Shown in pieces: positions 18,119 through 27,747 of a stretch of DNA of 64,000 nucleotides; position 1 is the first letter of the stretch; each line of letters starts with the position of its first letter. The translations under genes and the position numbers were made by a program. The stretch comes from Phycisphaerales bacterium (GTDB lineage: Bacteria > Planctomycetota > Phycisphaerae > Phycisphaerales > UBA1924), in the NCBI GenBank assembly GCA_020853815.1, contig JADYYE010000021.1:1-64000 (forward strand), written 5' to 3'. The notes under the pieces are model-generated. The model was not told where the DNA came from and searched no databases. It saw only the letters and a list, made by a program, of their open reading frames with translations.

Positions 18119-18170
18119 GGCGATCGGGGCTGTCCAATCCCGCACGACCGCCGCCGCCCGACCTGTCGCC

Positions 18171-18176
18171 TACACT
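18171..18176 (+). promoter_or_regulatory. Candidate leaderless -10 box of atpG
   Basis: TACACT, nine bases, then the atpG ATG at 18186; no Shine-Dalgarno sequence between. Confidence 0.4.
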
Positions 18177-18185
18177 TCCGCCCCT

Positions 18186-19070
18186 ATGGGCAAAACGCGC
18201 GAAATCAAGCGGCGAATCAAGGCGGTCGGCAACATCCGCCGCATCACCAAGACGATGCAGATGATCGCGACGGCGAAGTTCTCGGCCAGCCAGAGCCGCG
18301 CCGTCGCCAGCAAGCCCTACACCAAGGCCCTGTTCGCCCTCGTCGGCGAACTGACCGGCGGCCTGGGCGACATTTCCCACCCGCTGCTCACCGGCGGCGG
18401 CTCGGGGCAAGAGCTCACGCTCATCATCACCTCGGACCGCGGCCTGTGCGGCCCGTACAACAGCTCGCTCCTCCGCACCGCGATGCAGTTCTTCCGCGGC
18501 AACGAGACGGCCAAGAGCGGCCTGATCGAACTCGTCGGCAAGAAGGGCGCCGGCGCCCTCAAGTACAATCGCATCCCCGTCGCCAAGCAGCACTCCCAGT
18601 TCGGCGACAAGCCGACCTACGACGCCGTCGACGCGCTGGCCCAGGACTTCATCAACCGCTTCTCGGCCGGCGAGATCTCGACCGTCCGCGTGATCTACAT
18701 GCAGTTCCTGTCCGCGGGCCGCCAGCGACCCGAGGTGCTGCAGCTCCTGCCCTTCAAGCCCGCGGCGGCGGGCGAACACGCCCACGCCGGCGCGACGGAA
18801 ACCAAGGCCAAGGCCCAGTACGAGTTCAGCCCCGCGCCCAAGGAGCTGCTCGACGACCTGCTCCCGGCGGCGGTCAAGGCGACGCTCTTCCAGTGCTTCA
18901 TGGACGCGAACGTGAGCGAAAACGTCGCCCGCATGGTCGCCATGAAGGCCGCGACGGACAACGCGGGCAAGATGGGCAAACGCCTCACCCGCATGTACAA
19001 CCGCGCCCGCCAGGCCCAGATCACGACGGAGCTGACCGAGATCATCTCCGGCGCGGCGGCGCTGGCGTAA
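18186..19070 (+). CDS. atpG: ATP synthase F1 subunit gamma
   Basis: A 294-residue protein with the typical first helix (KTREIKRRIKAVGNIRRITK, then TMQMIATAK), the central domain with LIITSDRGLCGPYNSS, and the C-terminal helix MVAMKAATDNAGKMGKRLTR. Gamma is the rotor shaft that couples proton flow to ATP synthesis at the inner membrane. It is fully intact but stands alone: no atpA, atpD or other ATP synthase gene is adjacent, and both neighbours are on the minus strand. Confidence 0.96.
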   Translation: MGKTREIKRRIKAVGNIRRITKTMQMIATAKFSASQSRAVASKPYTKALFALVGELTGGLGDISHPLLTGGGSGQELTLIITSDRGLCGPYNSSLLRTAMQFFRGNETAKSGLIELVGKKGAGALKYNRIPVAKQHSQFGDKPTYDAVDALAQDFINRFSAGEISTVRVIYMQFLSAGRQRPEVLQLLPFKPAAAGEHAHAGATETKAKAQYEFSPAPKELLDDLLPAAVKATLFQCFMDANVSENVARMVAMKAATDNAGKMGKRLTRMYNRARQAQITTELTEIISGAAALA

Positions 19071-19167
19071 GCACGCAACCGGCACGAACCACGTCCCGAT
19101 ATCCCATTCCTTTTGATGCGCACGAAGAGCAACGCGCATTGTGGCGCCGCGTGTATGCGTGCAACCG

Positions 19168-22100
19168 TCACCCGCGCGAGGTGAGCCCGAAGGTCTTGCA
19201 CGGGCCCCTGCAGTTGTTCTTGCCGCCGAATTCGCCGGCGAGGATGCCGTCGATGAGTTCGCCGATGTCCTCGCGGATCTTCGCAAGGTCGAGGGAGTCG
19301 AGCCCGATCACGCCGCGTTGCCCGCCCGCGAGCAGCCAATACTCCGCGGTGCCCGCCATCGGCGCATCGGGATAGAGCCGGGACAGCGCCATCGCGTAGA
19401 TGCCCATCTGCAGGTCGGTCTTCTTGGGTGCGCGCAGGTCCTTCCACGCGCCGCCGGTCTTGTAGTCGATGATGCGGAAGCCCGCGGGCGCGCGATCGAT
19501 GCGGTCGATCTTCGCGGTCATGCGGTGTTTGTGCCCCGCGTGCTCGATCTCGAAGTGGACCACGCGCTCGGTCTCCATCGTCTCCGCGCCCGGATCGTGG
19601 AACTCGCGCGCGTAGTGATCGAGCAGGTCGTCGAGGCGGCGCACGTCGTCGGCGCCGGCGTCGGGCTCGTGCAGCATCAGCATCTCACGCCCCATCTTCC
19701 GCAGCGCGTCGATCGACGGCGGCAGGCGTCCCTCGCTCTCGGCGCTCCGACATGAACCCACGAATTTCTCGAGCGTGTCGTGGACCACGGTGCCGAGCTG
19801 CGTCTCCCGCCGCTCTTCTTCCGGCAAGCGCAGCACGAACTTGAGGTAATAGCACGCGGGGCAACGCTCGTACGCGTCGAGCGCCGAGTAGCTCAAGTCC
19901 AGTGGAGGCTTGGGCGTGATCCGCCCGCGCGACAGGCCTCGCTTGAGCAACTCCGCGCCCGCGTCTCCCAGACCGCGCTGCGCCGCCCACGCCGGAACCG
20001 CGGCGACGACACGGACGTGGGCCGCCATCGCAAGACGCGCCGCGGCCTCCGAAAGCGAGCGCGACGCCGCCTCGATCTCGTCGGAAGACACGCCGGGACG
20101 ATCGATCGTGTCGAGCGCCATCGCGGCCAGGGCACGTGCCTCGGCCCGCGCCAGGTCGGCCGCCGGCGCGCCCGCCTGCTTCTCGACTTCCGCGCCCGCG
20201 TTCTCCCCCAGAAGCTCGCTGTCCCTGATGATCGCCACGACCGCCGGCGTTGCGAACACCAGCTCCTCGAAGAAGTTCACCGAGTCCGACCGCTTCTTGT
20301 TCCTCTTCGACAGCACATACAGCGATGACTTCGCGCGCGTACACGCGACGTAGAAGAGCCGCCGGAACTCGTCGTAGATCCGCTCCTCGGTCGTCCGCGC
20401 GTCGCCCACGCGATCCACCAGTCCCTCGGGGAGCTCGATCACGCCCTCCCGCTTGTGCAGCGACGGGAAGCGGCTCACCGGGTTGACCCGCGGCACAAAG
20501 ACCGTGTCGAACTCCAGCCCCTTGGCGGCGAAGATCGTAAGAAGTTGCACGCCGCCCGCGCCCTCCGCGTCGTCGGCGTCCTCATCGACCGGCGACTCAT
20601 CAAGCGACGTGAACTGCTGCTCATCGGCGTCCAGATCGTCGTAGTACGCGAGAAAGCTCGCGAGATTCCGCGGCTGATCGAGGCGGCTCAAACGCTCGCG
20701 CGCGAACTTCAGCACGCGCACCAGCGCCGACACCCGACGCGATCGCTCCCGCGCCGGCAACAGCTCGTGGCTCGCCACGCCGCTCTCGCGGATGATCGCC
20801 TCGATCGCTCCCGCGGCGTCCAGCGATGCGCCCGCGCTGGCGAGCATCTCGTGGAGCGCCAGGAACCGCCCAACTCGCGCATCGCCGCTCATCCTGCTCG
20901 TCAATTCGTCGAGGAACGCGACCGACGGCTGGCCGTCCATCGCGCGACGCCCGTCGCGACGGCGCCACGACTCGCGCCACGCCGAGGTGTCCTCCAGGCT
21001 CACGCCGCACCCGCGCGAGAGCAATCGACACACTGCCCAGTCCGCGCCCCGATCGACCAGGAGTCGTGCCCACGCCATCACGTCCTGAACGCCCTGGTCC
21101 GAAAGCACCGGGCCGGCCCGGCGGCGCACGCTGGGGATTCCCTCCAGCTCGAGCGCCAGCGCGTACCGCGCCAGATGATCGTGCTTCAGCCCGAGGATCG
21201 CGAACGACTCCCACGGGCGATCCGGATTCCGCTCACGCTCGCGCCGGATGAGCGCGATCATCGCGGAGGCGTCGCGGTCGTCCGACTGCAACTCCACGCA
21301 CACCGCGCCCGCGCCCGTGCCCCGCTTGGACTCCGCGACGATCTTCTTCTCCGCGTCGAAGCGCGAACACGCCGCCCCGATCACCGCGTTGCTCGCCGCC
21401 ACGATCCGCGGATCGCTCCGGTAATTCCTCGAAAGCGGCACGGCCTTGAAGTCCTTCCACGCCGCCGCAAAGCGGTGGAAGATCCGCTCGTCCGCGCCGC
21501 GGAACGCGTAGATCGATTGATCGTCGTCGCCCACCACCATCAGCCGCGACGCGCGCGAGCCGGGCGGCGAGAGCTCGCGCATGATCGCCAGCTGCGCGGC
21601 GTCGGTATCCTGGAACTCGTCGACGATGATCTGCCGCCATTGCGAACGCATGAACGCAGCGGCGTCCTTGTTCTCCACCAGCACGCGCCGCGCAAGCGCG
21701 ATTGAGTCGTCGTGGCTCACGAGCTGCCGCGCCACGAACTCCCGCCCCGCGAAGTGATACAGCTTGGCGGCGTCGAGGAACTCGCGAGCCTCGCCAACTC
21801 TTGCTTCGTGCTCGTCGCGCGCGGGCTCGTCCTTGCCGGGCGGCGCGCCGATCACATCGTCCATCGCTCGCTGCGCAAACTCGACGGCGCTCGCCGCGTC
21901 GACGCCTTGGTGGCGCAGCGCGCCGATCACCTTCCACGCCCGCTCGATCGCGCCGTCGATGCCATCGGCGACCGACGCGCGGAAGAGCCCATGCCGCTCC
22001 GCCAATTCGCGCGAGAGACGCCGTCGCTGCGCCGAATCGGGCTGCTCCACGCGAGGTGAAAGGCCGAGTCGATCGCCGAACCTCGCGAGAACGCGCCGCG

Positions 22101-22389
22101 CCATGGAGTGGATCGTGCCGATGAACACCGCGTCCGCGCGCGGGCCGAGCAGCTCGACGAGCCTCTCTCGCATCTCGCCGGCGGCCTTCACCGTGAAGGT
22201 AACGGCGGCGATCGACGATGGGTCCTCGCCCAGCTCATCGATCAGATACGCGATGCGCCGGATGATGACGCGCGTCTTGCCCGTGCCCGGGCCCGCGAGC
22301 ACGATCAGCGGGCCGACGTCCTCGCCGCTCCCCCAACGCACGGCACGCTTCTGCTCGTCATTCAGATCGCTCAGCCACGACTGCGCCAT
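19168..22389 (-). CDS. UvrD/PcrA-type helicase with C-terminal RecB-like nuclease
   Basis: A 1073-residue protein. The N-terminal two-thirds carry superfamily-1 helicase motifs: Walker A LAGPGTGKTRVI, motif II IIVDEFQDTD, motif III VVGDDDQSIYAFRG, and motif VI FYVACTRAKSSLYVL. The last 250 residues are a PD-(D/E)XK nuclease: YERCPACYYLKF, LGTVVHDTLEKF, and IDRIDRAPAGFRIIDYKTGG with the catalytic Asp and Lys. Cys residues at CPAC and near the C-terminus (NNCRGPCK) could bind an iron-sulfur cluster. It likely unwinds and trims DNA ends in repair. TACACT lies six bases before the ATG, with no Shine-Dalgarno sequence. Confidence 0.92.
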   Translation of the reverse strand: MAQSWLSDLNDEQKRAVRWGSGEDVGPLIVLAGPGTGKTRVIIRRIAYLIDELGEDPSSIAAVTFTVKAAGEMRERLVELLGPRADAVFIGTIHSMARRVLARFGDRLGLSPRVEQPDSAQRRRLSRELAERHGLFRASVADGIDGAIERAWKVIGALRHQGVDAASAVEFAQRAMDDVIGAPPGKDEPARDEHEARVGEAREFLDAAKLYHFAGREFVARQLVSHDDSIALARRVLVENKDAAAFMRSQWRQIIVDEFQDTDAAQLAIMRELSPPGSRASRLMVVGDDDQSIYAFRGADERIFHRFAAAWKDFKAVPLSRNYRSDPRIVAASNAVIGAACSRFDAEKKIVAESKRGTGAGAVCVELQSDDRDASAMIALIRRERERNPDRPWESFAILGLKHDHLARYALALELEGIPSVRRRAGPVLSDQGVQDVMAWARLLVDRGADWAVCRLLSRGCGVSLEDTSAWRESWRRRDGRRAMDGQPSVAFLDELTSRMSGDARVGRFLALHEMLASAGASLDAAGAIEAIIRESGVASHELLPARERSRRVSALVRVLKFARERLSRLDQPRNLASFLAYYDDLDADEQQFTSLDESPVDEDADDAEGAGGVQLLTIFAAKGLEFDTVFVPRVNPVSRFPSLHKREGVIELPEGLVDRVGDARTTEERIYDEFRRLFYVACTRAKSSLYVLSKRNKKRSDSVNFFEELVFATPAVVAIIRDSELLGENAGAEVEKQAGAPAADLARAEARALAAMALDTIDRPGVSSDEIEAASRSLSEAAARLAMAAHVRVVAAVPAWAAQRGLGDAGAELLKRGLSRGRITPKPPLDLSYSALDAYERCPACYYLKFVLRLPEEERRETQLGTVVHDTLEKFVGSCRSAESEGRLPPSIDALRKMGREMLMLHEPDAGADDVRRLDDLLDHYAREFHDPGAETMETERVVHFEIEHAGHKHRMTAKIDRIDRAPAGFRIIDYKTGGAWKDLRAPKKTDLQMGIYAMALSRLYPDAPMAGTAEYWLLAGGQRGVIGLDSLDLAKIREDIGELIDGILAGEFGGKNNCRGPCKTFGLTSRG

Positions 22390-22395
22390 GGTAGG

Positions 22396-22401
22396 AGTGT
22401 A
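22396..22401 (-). promoter_or_regulatory. Candidate leaderless -10 box of the helicase-nuclease gene
   Basis: On the minus strand TACACT, six bases (CCTACC), then ATG at 22389. Confidence 0.45.
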
Positions 22402-22430
22402 CGAAGCGCGCACCGACCTTGTTGAGCGTG

Positions 22431-22817
22431 CTACTTGTCGCCATCGGGCGACGCCGCGCCTCGCCCTCGATTGCCCGCGCGGGGCGTGCTCGCCTGGCTC
22501 TGATTCTTTGCGCTGGCGCCGGCCGCGCTGCTGCTTTCCTTCACTTGCTCGCGCCACACGGGCGCCACGGCGCGACGGATCGACTCAAGATCATCGGGGA
22601 TCGCGCCCTCGTCCTTCGTGCCCCGGCGCGGGTGTACCAGCACCACGATCACGAGCGCCATGAACAGGATCGCGGCCAGCGCAACCCTGCGGGCGCGCAG
22701 CGCCGCCGCCTTCGTACCGATCGCTTCGTGCAGCGCGGGCGGCATGGGGGCGTCGTGCCCCGACGCCAGCGAACGCCCGAGCGCATCCAGCCGATGCTCG
22801 AAGTTCCCGTTGCTCAT
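22431..22817 (-). CDS. Single-pass membrane protein, candidate anti-sigma factor
   Basis: A 128-residue protein with a ~45-residue cytoplasmic part (EHRLDALGRSLASGHDA), one membrane helix (VALAAILFMALVIVVLV) and a Ser/Ala/Gln-rich outer tail. Its ATG overlaps the stop of the ECF sigma gene, the usual arrangement of sigma and anti-sigma pairs. It has no zinc-binding HXXXCXXC motif, so it is not a ZAS-type anti-sigma; the role is inferred from position and topology alone. Confidence 0.7.
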   Translation of the reverse strand: MSNGNFEHRLDALGRSLASGHDAPMPPALHEAIGTKAAALRARRVALAAILFMALVIVVLVHPRRGTKDEGAIPDDLESIRRAVAPVWREQVKESSSAAGASAKNQSQASTPRAGNRGRGAASPDGDK

Positions 22818-23383
22818 GACGACCTCCCAACGCCGGCGCGCGCCGCACTCTCGCGCTCCGACATGACCTCACGCAGCCTCTGCAACGCGACGCGATAGCG
22901 CGACGCCAGCGTGTCGCGGTTCTCTTCCAAGACCAGCGCCAACTGGTCGAACGTCAGGCCCGCGACGTGCTTGAGCAGGATCAGCTCGCGCTGGTGTTCT
23001 TCGATCGAGTCCAGGGCCGACAGAAGTTCGGCGTCCGCGGTGGCTTCTCGGGTGTCGACGATCTCGTACGCCTGGACCGCGGGCACGCGCGACGGTCCGC
23101 GATCGAGCCTTCGCCGAGTGTCGATCGCCTCGTGCCTCACAAGCGTGGTGAGCCACGCCGCCACGTCAATGATTGACTTCAGTTCTCGCGTCGGAAGCCG
23201 GAGGACTTTGAGGAACACGCCCTGCACCACGTCCGGCCCGAGCGACGCGCCCGCGGAGTGCCGCAGCATCGACGCCGCCAGCGCCGTCAGCCGGCCGCCC
23301 AGACGCGACCACAGCTCACGCGCCGCGGCGTGGTCGCCGCGGTGCATGAGCCTGAGCAGGTCGTGGTCGCTGGTGTTGTCCAC
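22814..23383 (-). CDS. ECF-family RNA polymerase sigma factor
   Basis: A 189-residue protein with sigma region 2 (SLGPDVVQGVFLKVLRLPTR, then DVAAWLTTLVRHEAID) and region 4 (LDSIEEHQRELILLKHVAGL, then TFDQLALVLEENRDTLASRY). It starts with GTG, with AGGAAG upstream, only three bases after the stop of the gene for an exported 359-residue protein, and overlaps the candidate anti-sigma gene at its 3' end. The three genes therefore look like one operon that senses an envelope signal. Confidence 0.92.
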   Translation of the reverse strand: MDNTSDHDLLRLMHRGDHAAARELWSRLGGRLTALAASMLRHSAGASLGPDVVQGVFLKVLRLPTRELKSIIDVAAWLTTLVRHEAIDTRRRLDRGPSRVPAVQAYEIVDTREATADAELLSALDSIEEHQRELILLKHVAGLTFDQLALVLEENRDTLASRYRVALQRLREVMSERESAARAGVGRSS

Positions 23384-23386
23384 GCG

Positions 23387-24466
23387 TCACTTCCTGGGCA
23401 CGCTCTCCGCCGGAGCCGAGGGCGCGCCGCCGAGGAGCTTGATGACTTCGTCGATCCCGCTCATGCCTTTGCCCCATGAAACGCGGCATTTCTCGAACGC
23501 GGGGCAGAAGACCGAGCCGAATAGGCCGTAACGACCATCCTCCACATCCTTGCCCAGCGTCTTGAGCAGCGCCTCGCCGTCGGGCTGATAGAACGCCGCG
23601 ATCGCGTCGTCGTAGAACTTGACGGCCTCGTCGATCTGCTTGTCGAGCTCCGCCGGCGACATGGCGAGCAGCGCGTCGAGCTTGGAGGCATCGCCGTCCT
23701 GCATGGAAACGTAGTCGCCCAGCTTCTTGCCGAGGTCGGCCCGTCGGATCACGCGCCTGAACCAGTCGTCAACGACCATTCGCTCCGTGGCGATCGCGCT
23801 CTTCATGTGGAAGTCGCTCGCCCGCGCCTGGGACGCCGCCGCGACGATCAGCGCTCGGCTCTCCGTGTCAAGCCAGCCCTTGTCCACCAGCAGCTTGACA
23901 TCGCCGCACGCCAGCGAGCTGATCGCGATGCCGACCAGCGAGCCGATCAGGATGTTCTCGCGAGCGACGTGATCGCTGATGCGATACATCGCCGCGAGGC
24001 GCTCGGCGGCCTGGCGCGATTCGCCCTGGCTCGCCAGGCGCCGCGCATCGGCGGAGAGCAGACGCGCCGCCGTCCGCATCTTGCCGAGCGCCGGAAGAAG
24101 CGCCTCGAACCCGTCGGTGTAATACGCCGTGCCCCACGCGCACTCCTTCAGCTTCGACGCGCGGATGAATTGCGTGATCGTGCCCTGCTCGTTCTCGAGT
24201 GCCGTCGCGGTCTCCGCGTCGGGAATCCAATCATCCGAGCTGCGGCGCTCGCCCACCATCGTCGCGGCCTCGCCGAACGGCGCGCACATGATTCGGTAGT
24301 AGTGCAGCGCCGCGTTGGTCTCGTCGCGCGGATCGAGCGTCAGAGGCGCGATCGCCCGCTCTCGCTGCTCTTCCTTCGTCAGCTCCTGCGCCATCGCCCG
24401 GCTCGCGCCGGCGAACAAGACAAGCGAGGCGGCCAGAACGGGCAGAATCCGGGACTTCGCGGGCAT
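23387..24466 (-). CDS. Exported helical protein, first gene of the sigma operon
   Basis: A 359-residue protein with a signal peptide (SRILPVLAASLVLFAGASRA, cleavage after AMA). The mature part is helical: ETNAALHYYRIMCAPFG, then GKMRTAARLLSADARRLASQ, AMYRISDHVARENILIGSL and GIAISSLACGDVKLLVDKGW. I do not know the family. The same layout (a paired-residue start with 'aLhYYr', then a bookkeeping-like helix set and a 'LigsLvgIAi' helix) recurs loosely in the 644-residue protein at 45011, also linked to a regulator gene. It probably works in the periplasm as a sensor or target of the sigma system; this is inference. Confidence 0.72.
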   Translation of the reverse strand: MPAKSRILPVLAASLVLFAGASRAMAQELTKEEQRERAIAPLTLDPRDETNAALHYYRIMCAPFGEAATMVGERRSSDDWIPDAETATALENEQGTITQFIRASKLKECAWGTAYYTDGFEALLPALGKMRTAARLLSADARRLASQGESRQAAERLAAMYRISDHVARENILIGSLVGIAISSLACGDVKLLVDKGWLDTESRALIVAAASQARASDFHMKSAIATERMVVDDWFRRVIRRADLGKKLGDYVSMQDGDASKLDALLAMSPAELDKQIDEAVKFYDDAIAAFYQPDGEALLKTLGKDVEDGRYGLFGSVFCPAFEKCRVSWGKGMSGIDEVIKLLGGAPSAPAESVPRK

Positions 24467-24600
24467 GGGTGTCCTTTCAGGTTCGCACCACGAGTTTCTG
24501 ATGCGTCTACCCAAAGGACGATCGATCGGCTGCGGCATGTGAACCGCACGGCCTGTTTTTTCACGGCAAGCGCGAAAATCACGCCACGCACCGCTCGCGC

Positions 24601-25881
24601 TCAATGCATCACGACACCCCGGTCAACCACCGAATAGTCGGGGAAAACCTCGCCCAGAGCCGCATTCCCGAGGCGGTGGCGGACAATCTCGCCCAGAACG
24701 TCGCGGAAGTCGATCGTCGCCGCCAGGTCGCGATCGTCGAACGGGTGATCCAGCCCCGGCCAAATCGTGTGGACCCGTCCGCCGTTGACCTTGTGTCCCA
24801 TCACCAGCATCATCCCCGCGTGGCCGTGGTCGGTTCCCAAGCCCGCGTTTGGCGCGATGCGCCGGCCGAACTCGCTCATCGCAACCACGACCACATTGAT
24901 GATCGAGCTCTGGATCACGTCGCGGTGGAACGCCTTCAGGCCGTTCGACAGCGTCTGCATGAGCGTCGCCATGTCCCCGGCGAAAATCCCCTGCGAAACA
25001 TGAGTGTCCCAGCCATTGAGCTCGATGGTGACCGCCTCGACACCGACCTGGGCCTTGATGAGAGCCGCGGCACTCTTCAGCGCGGTTGCAAACGGATCAA
25101 CGCCATAGCTCGCGCCGCCCGCCGGGACATACCCCTTGAAGTTGATCGCCTCCAGCATCGAGATGGTCGCCTGCGTCTGGGCCGCGATCGAGCGCAGCGG
25201 CTCATCCGTGTCGGCGTAAAGCTCGCTCAGAAGCTGCATGCGCGACGATTTGCTCGCCGGCCTTCCGGTCAGCCCGGCGTTGGAGGGATCGGCCACGGGC
25301 AACGCCAGCGGCCCGCCGCTGAGCGATCGCGGCAGACCCGGCGTGATCGACATCGCGCGCAGCACCGCGTCGCTCTTCATGGGTGAACTCGTCAGCAGGT
25401 GCCGCGCCAGCCAGCCGGTCGCGAGCGTCATGTCCGATGGCTTGCCAACTTCCATGGAGCGCTGCGCGTCGAAGTGCGAGCGAGAGGGATCGGGCGAGCC
25501 GCACGCGTGAACGATCGCGAGCTTGCCCGCGCTGTAGGCCTCCAGCAGCGGGAGCATCGCGGGCGGGAGGCCGAAATAGCCGTCCAGGTCCGTCGCCGCG
25601 TTGAGCCCCGCGCCGGGCATGGGCACCGCCAGAGCGCCGCGGAGAGGTAGGTACCACGGATCGCCCCAGGGCACGCACATCGTGAGCGCGTCGGCCCCGC
25701 CGCGCAGCATGATCGAAACGATCACGTCGCGGGACGCACGATCGTCCGCCGCAAACGCCACGCGCGGCAGCCACGCGGGCGCGCCGGCGATCGCCGCCGA
25801 CATCGCGCCAAGGAACCCGCGCCGCGACAGCCCGCGATACTCCAGGCACCCGCACCCCTCATGCTCACGCTGACCGCTCAC
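24601..25881 (-). CDS. DUF1501-family Tat-exported protein
   Basis: A 426-residue protein. The N-terminus has a twin-Arg motif (LSRRGFLGAMSAAIAGAPAW), so export by the Tat route is expected. The body has the DUF1501 pattern: IVSIMLRGGADALTMCVPWG, PAMLPLLEAYSAGKLAIVHA, SRSHFDAQRSMEVG, TIELNGWDTHVSQG and VVVAMSEFGRRIAPNAG. This is an alkaline-phosphatase-like fold of unknown activity that is abundant in Planctomycetota. It follows the DUF1800 gene on the same strand, the standard pairing; a repeat tract fills the gap between them. Confidence 0.93.
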   Translation of the reverse strand: MSGQREHEGCGCLEYRGLSRRGFLGAMSAAIAGAPAWLPRVAFAADDRASRDVIVSIMLRGGADALTMCVPWGDPWYLPLRGALAVPMPGAGLNAATDLDGYFGLPPAMLPLLEAYSAGKLAIVHACGSPDPSRSHFDAQRSMEVGKPSDMTLATGWLARHLLTSSPMKSDAVLRAMSITPGLPRSLSGGPLALPVADPSNAGLTGRPASKSSRMQLLSELYADTDEPLRSIAAQTQATISMLEAINFKGYVPAGGASYGVDPFATALKSAAALIKAQVGVEAVTIELNGWDTHVSQGIFAGDMATLMQTLSNGLKAFHRDVIQSSIINVVVVAMSEFGRRIAPNAGLGTDHGHAGMMLVMGHKVNGGRVHTIWPGLDHPFDDRDLAATIDFRDVLGEIVRHRLGNAALGEVFPDYSVVDRGVVMH

Positions 25882-25916
25882 TCACAACTCCTTCGACACG
25901 CCTTCCCATCGGGGTG

Positions 25917-26008
25917 CCTGACTTCGCTTCTTCCTGACTTCTGACTTCCTGACTCCGTGACTTCTTCTTCTCTTCCCTAGTGCCCAGTGCCCAGTGCCTA
26001 GTGCCTTC
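25917..26008 (-). repeat. Composite repeat module after the DUF1800 gene
   Basis: On the minus strand, starting at the stop: GGCACTAGGCACTGGGCACT, then GGGCACTAGGGAAGAGAAG, AAGTCACGGAGTCAGGAAG and further GTCAGGAAG-like units. The order and spacing of these blocks match the module at 49843-49934 behind an unrelated gene. Confidence 0.88.
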
Positions 26009-27448
26009 CTAAAACCACTGATACTCCGCCGAAGAGATCGCCAGCCCCAGAGCCTCGGCCATCACGCCGTTGCTCGGGTTGTTCGCGCGCAGATAGTCCT
26101 CCAAGAGCACGCGCGTCAGCATCGGCATCGTCCCGCCGAACACGATCGAGTCGATGCGATCGGCGATCTGCTCGACGTTCCGCGCCCCGAACATGAGCCG
26201 CGGCACGTCCACCTCCACGCCCGTCATCTCGTTGTACATCAGCGACGCCGCAAACCGCCACCGCCACAAGAGCGCCCCAGCCCAGTATGACGTGCGATCC
26301 GGGTACCCATCCGGCGTTTCCCACTTCAGCGGCATGTGCCCTGCCTGGGCGAGCTTCAATCGCAGCTGGCCCGCGTGCGGCATGGTCGCCTCGAGCGCCC
26401 GCGCCACGCCCACCGCAAAGTGAAAAGGCCGCTTGAACTTCGGCCTGGCGTGCGTCTGGCACCGCGTGGAGAGCGCCTCGCGCACCATCGCGCGGATGTT
26501 TCCACCCGTCGCCGTGAACACGCCCGCGAGTCGATCGATCAGTGATTCGCCCGGCGCGGGCGTGATGAAATGACGCGCGACGCGCCCGGAGACATGGCGC
26601 GCCGTCGCGGGATGCGACGCCAGGATGTCGAGCACCGCCTCGCCGTCGCCGATCCCGCCGCCCGCGGGGATCACCCGCCCGAGCACGACCTTCTCGCCGT
26701 CGTCGTGCAACGCGGGATCGAACTTGAAGGTGAGCGCCGCCTCGCCCGCGTTGGCCAGGTGGTTCGTCCATCCGGTGAAGCACCGCGCCACCTCGCGCAC
26801 GTCCTGCTCCGTGTAGGGCCCGACGCCCGTCGTGTGCAGTTCCATCACCTCACGCGCGTAGTTCTCGTTCGGGGCGGCGGCGATGTTCTTGGCGTTGTCG
26901 AGGTAGAGCACCATCGCCGCGCTCCGCGCCGAGGCGCCGAGCAACGCGCGGAACGTCCCCATGGCGTTGGCCCTGATGACGTCGCGCTCGTCGACCGCGC
27001 GGGTCCAGGCCATCGTCAACCCGCTCGACGTGATGTTGAAGTGGTCGTTCCACATCTCGACCACGCGCTCGTAGAGCTGGCGCCGGCCCCGGATCGCCCG
27101 CGTGATCGTCACCTCCGCGTGCCCGATGTCGACCTCCTCGATCCAGCCGGCGACCATCTCCGCCGCCGACATATTCAGCCACGGATAGCGCGCCGCAAGC
27201 TCCGCCTCCAGCGCCGAATCGTCGATCGACTCAAAGGCAAGCTGCCACTCGAGATAGGCCTCGCGCCCCAACGCCGCCATCATCCCGCGATCCTGATAGG
27301 TCGCGCCAAACGTCATGCGCCGCAGCAGCCAAAGGTCCGATCCGAGTTCCGCGCCGCCGCCTCCCAATCGGGAATCACCGGGCAACGGATCGGCGGGTGG
27401 GAACGTACTCACATCGCACCCGGCGCGGCCATGCGCCGGCTCCAACAT
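26009..27448 (-). CDS. DUF1800-family protein
   Basis: A 479-residue protein with the DUF1800 layout: LLRRMTFGATYQDRGMMAAL near the N-terminus, ERVVEMWNDHFNIT, NENYAREVMELHTTGVGPYT, TEQDVREVARCFTGWT, and a C-terminal YLRANNPSNGVMAEALGLAI. The function is unknown; such proteins are usually encoded beside DUF1501 proteins, as here. No clear signal peptide is visible with this start; a GTG at about 27412 is an alternative and neither has a strong ribosome site. Confidence 0.9.
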   Translation of the reverse strand: MLEPAHGRAGCDVSTFPPADPLPGDSRLGGGGAELGSDLWLLRRMTFGATYQDRGMMAALGREAYLEWQLAFESIDDSALEAELAARYPWLNMSAAEMVAGWIEEVDIGHAEVTITRAIRGRRQLYERVVEMWNDHFNITSSGLTMAWTRAVDERDVIRANAMGTFRALLGASARSAAMVLYLDNAKNIAAAPNENYAREVMELHTTGVGPYTEQDVREVARCFTGWTNHLANAGEAALTFKFDPALHDDGEKVVLGRVIPAGGGIGDGEAVLDILASHPATARHVSGRVARHFITPAPGESLIDRLAGVFTATGGNIRAMVREALSTRCQTHARPKFKRPFHFAVGVARALEATMPHAGQLRLKLAQAGHMPLKWETPDGYPDRTSYWAGALLWRWRFAASLMYNEMTGVEVDVPRLMFGARNVEQIADRIDSIVFGGTMPMLTRVLLEDYLRANNPSNGVMAEALGLAISSAEYQWF

Positions 27449-27613
27449 AAACCCGCGGCCCGCGCCGCGTCCATCTCGGGAGCTTCGCGCGACTCCCCTC
27501 CGCGCCAGCCATGGCGCTCCACGCGAGCGATCAACCTATCACGCGCGTGCCCCCTGTCAATCAAAATCGCATCGGGGCAATCCCTCGCCGAGACCTCACG
27601 GCCGACGCACGGT

Positions 27614-27640
27614 TCAGGTCTCGTCAGGTCCGGCAGTCTG
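27614..27640 (+). repeat. Partial copy of the CCGGACCT/AGGTCCGG element
   Basis: CTCGTCAGGTCCGGC (15 nt) is identical to part of the element at 44945-44990; the other arm is decayed. It lies between mutY and the DUF1800 gene (27449-27747), a 299-base gap with no gene seen. Confidence 0.45.
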
Positions 27641-27747
27641 GAGAAACTGCGCGGGATGGGCGAAGTCGGCCAGCAGGCGCGTGGCTCCCTTCACCCCGAT
27701 CGCCCTACCCGCTCGCCGATACGCACCCAATCCAAGCACTCGCGCGA

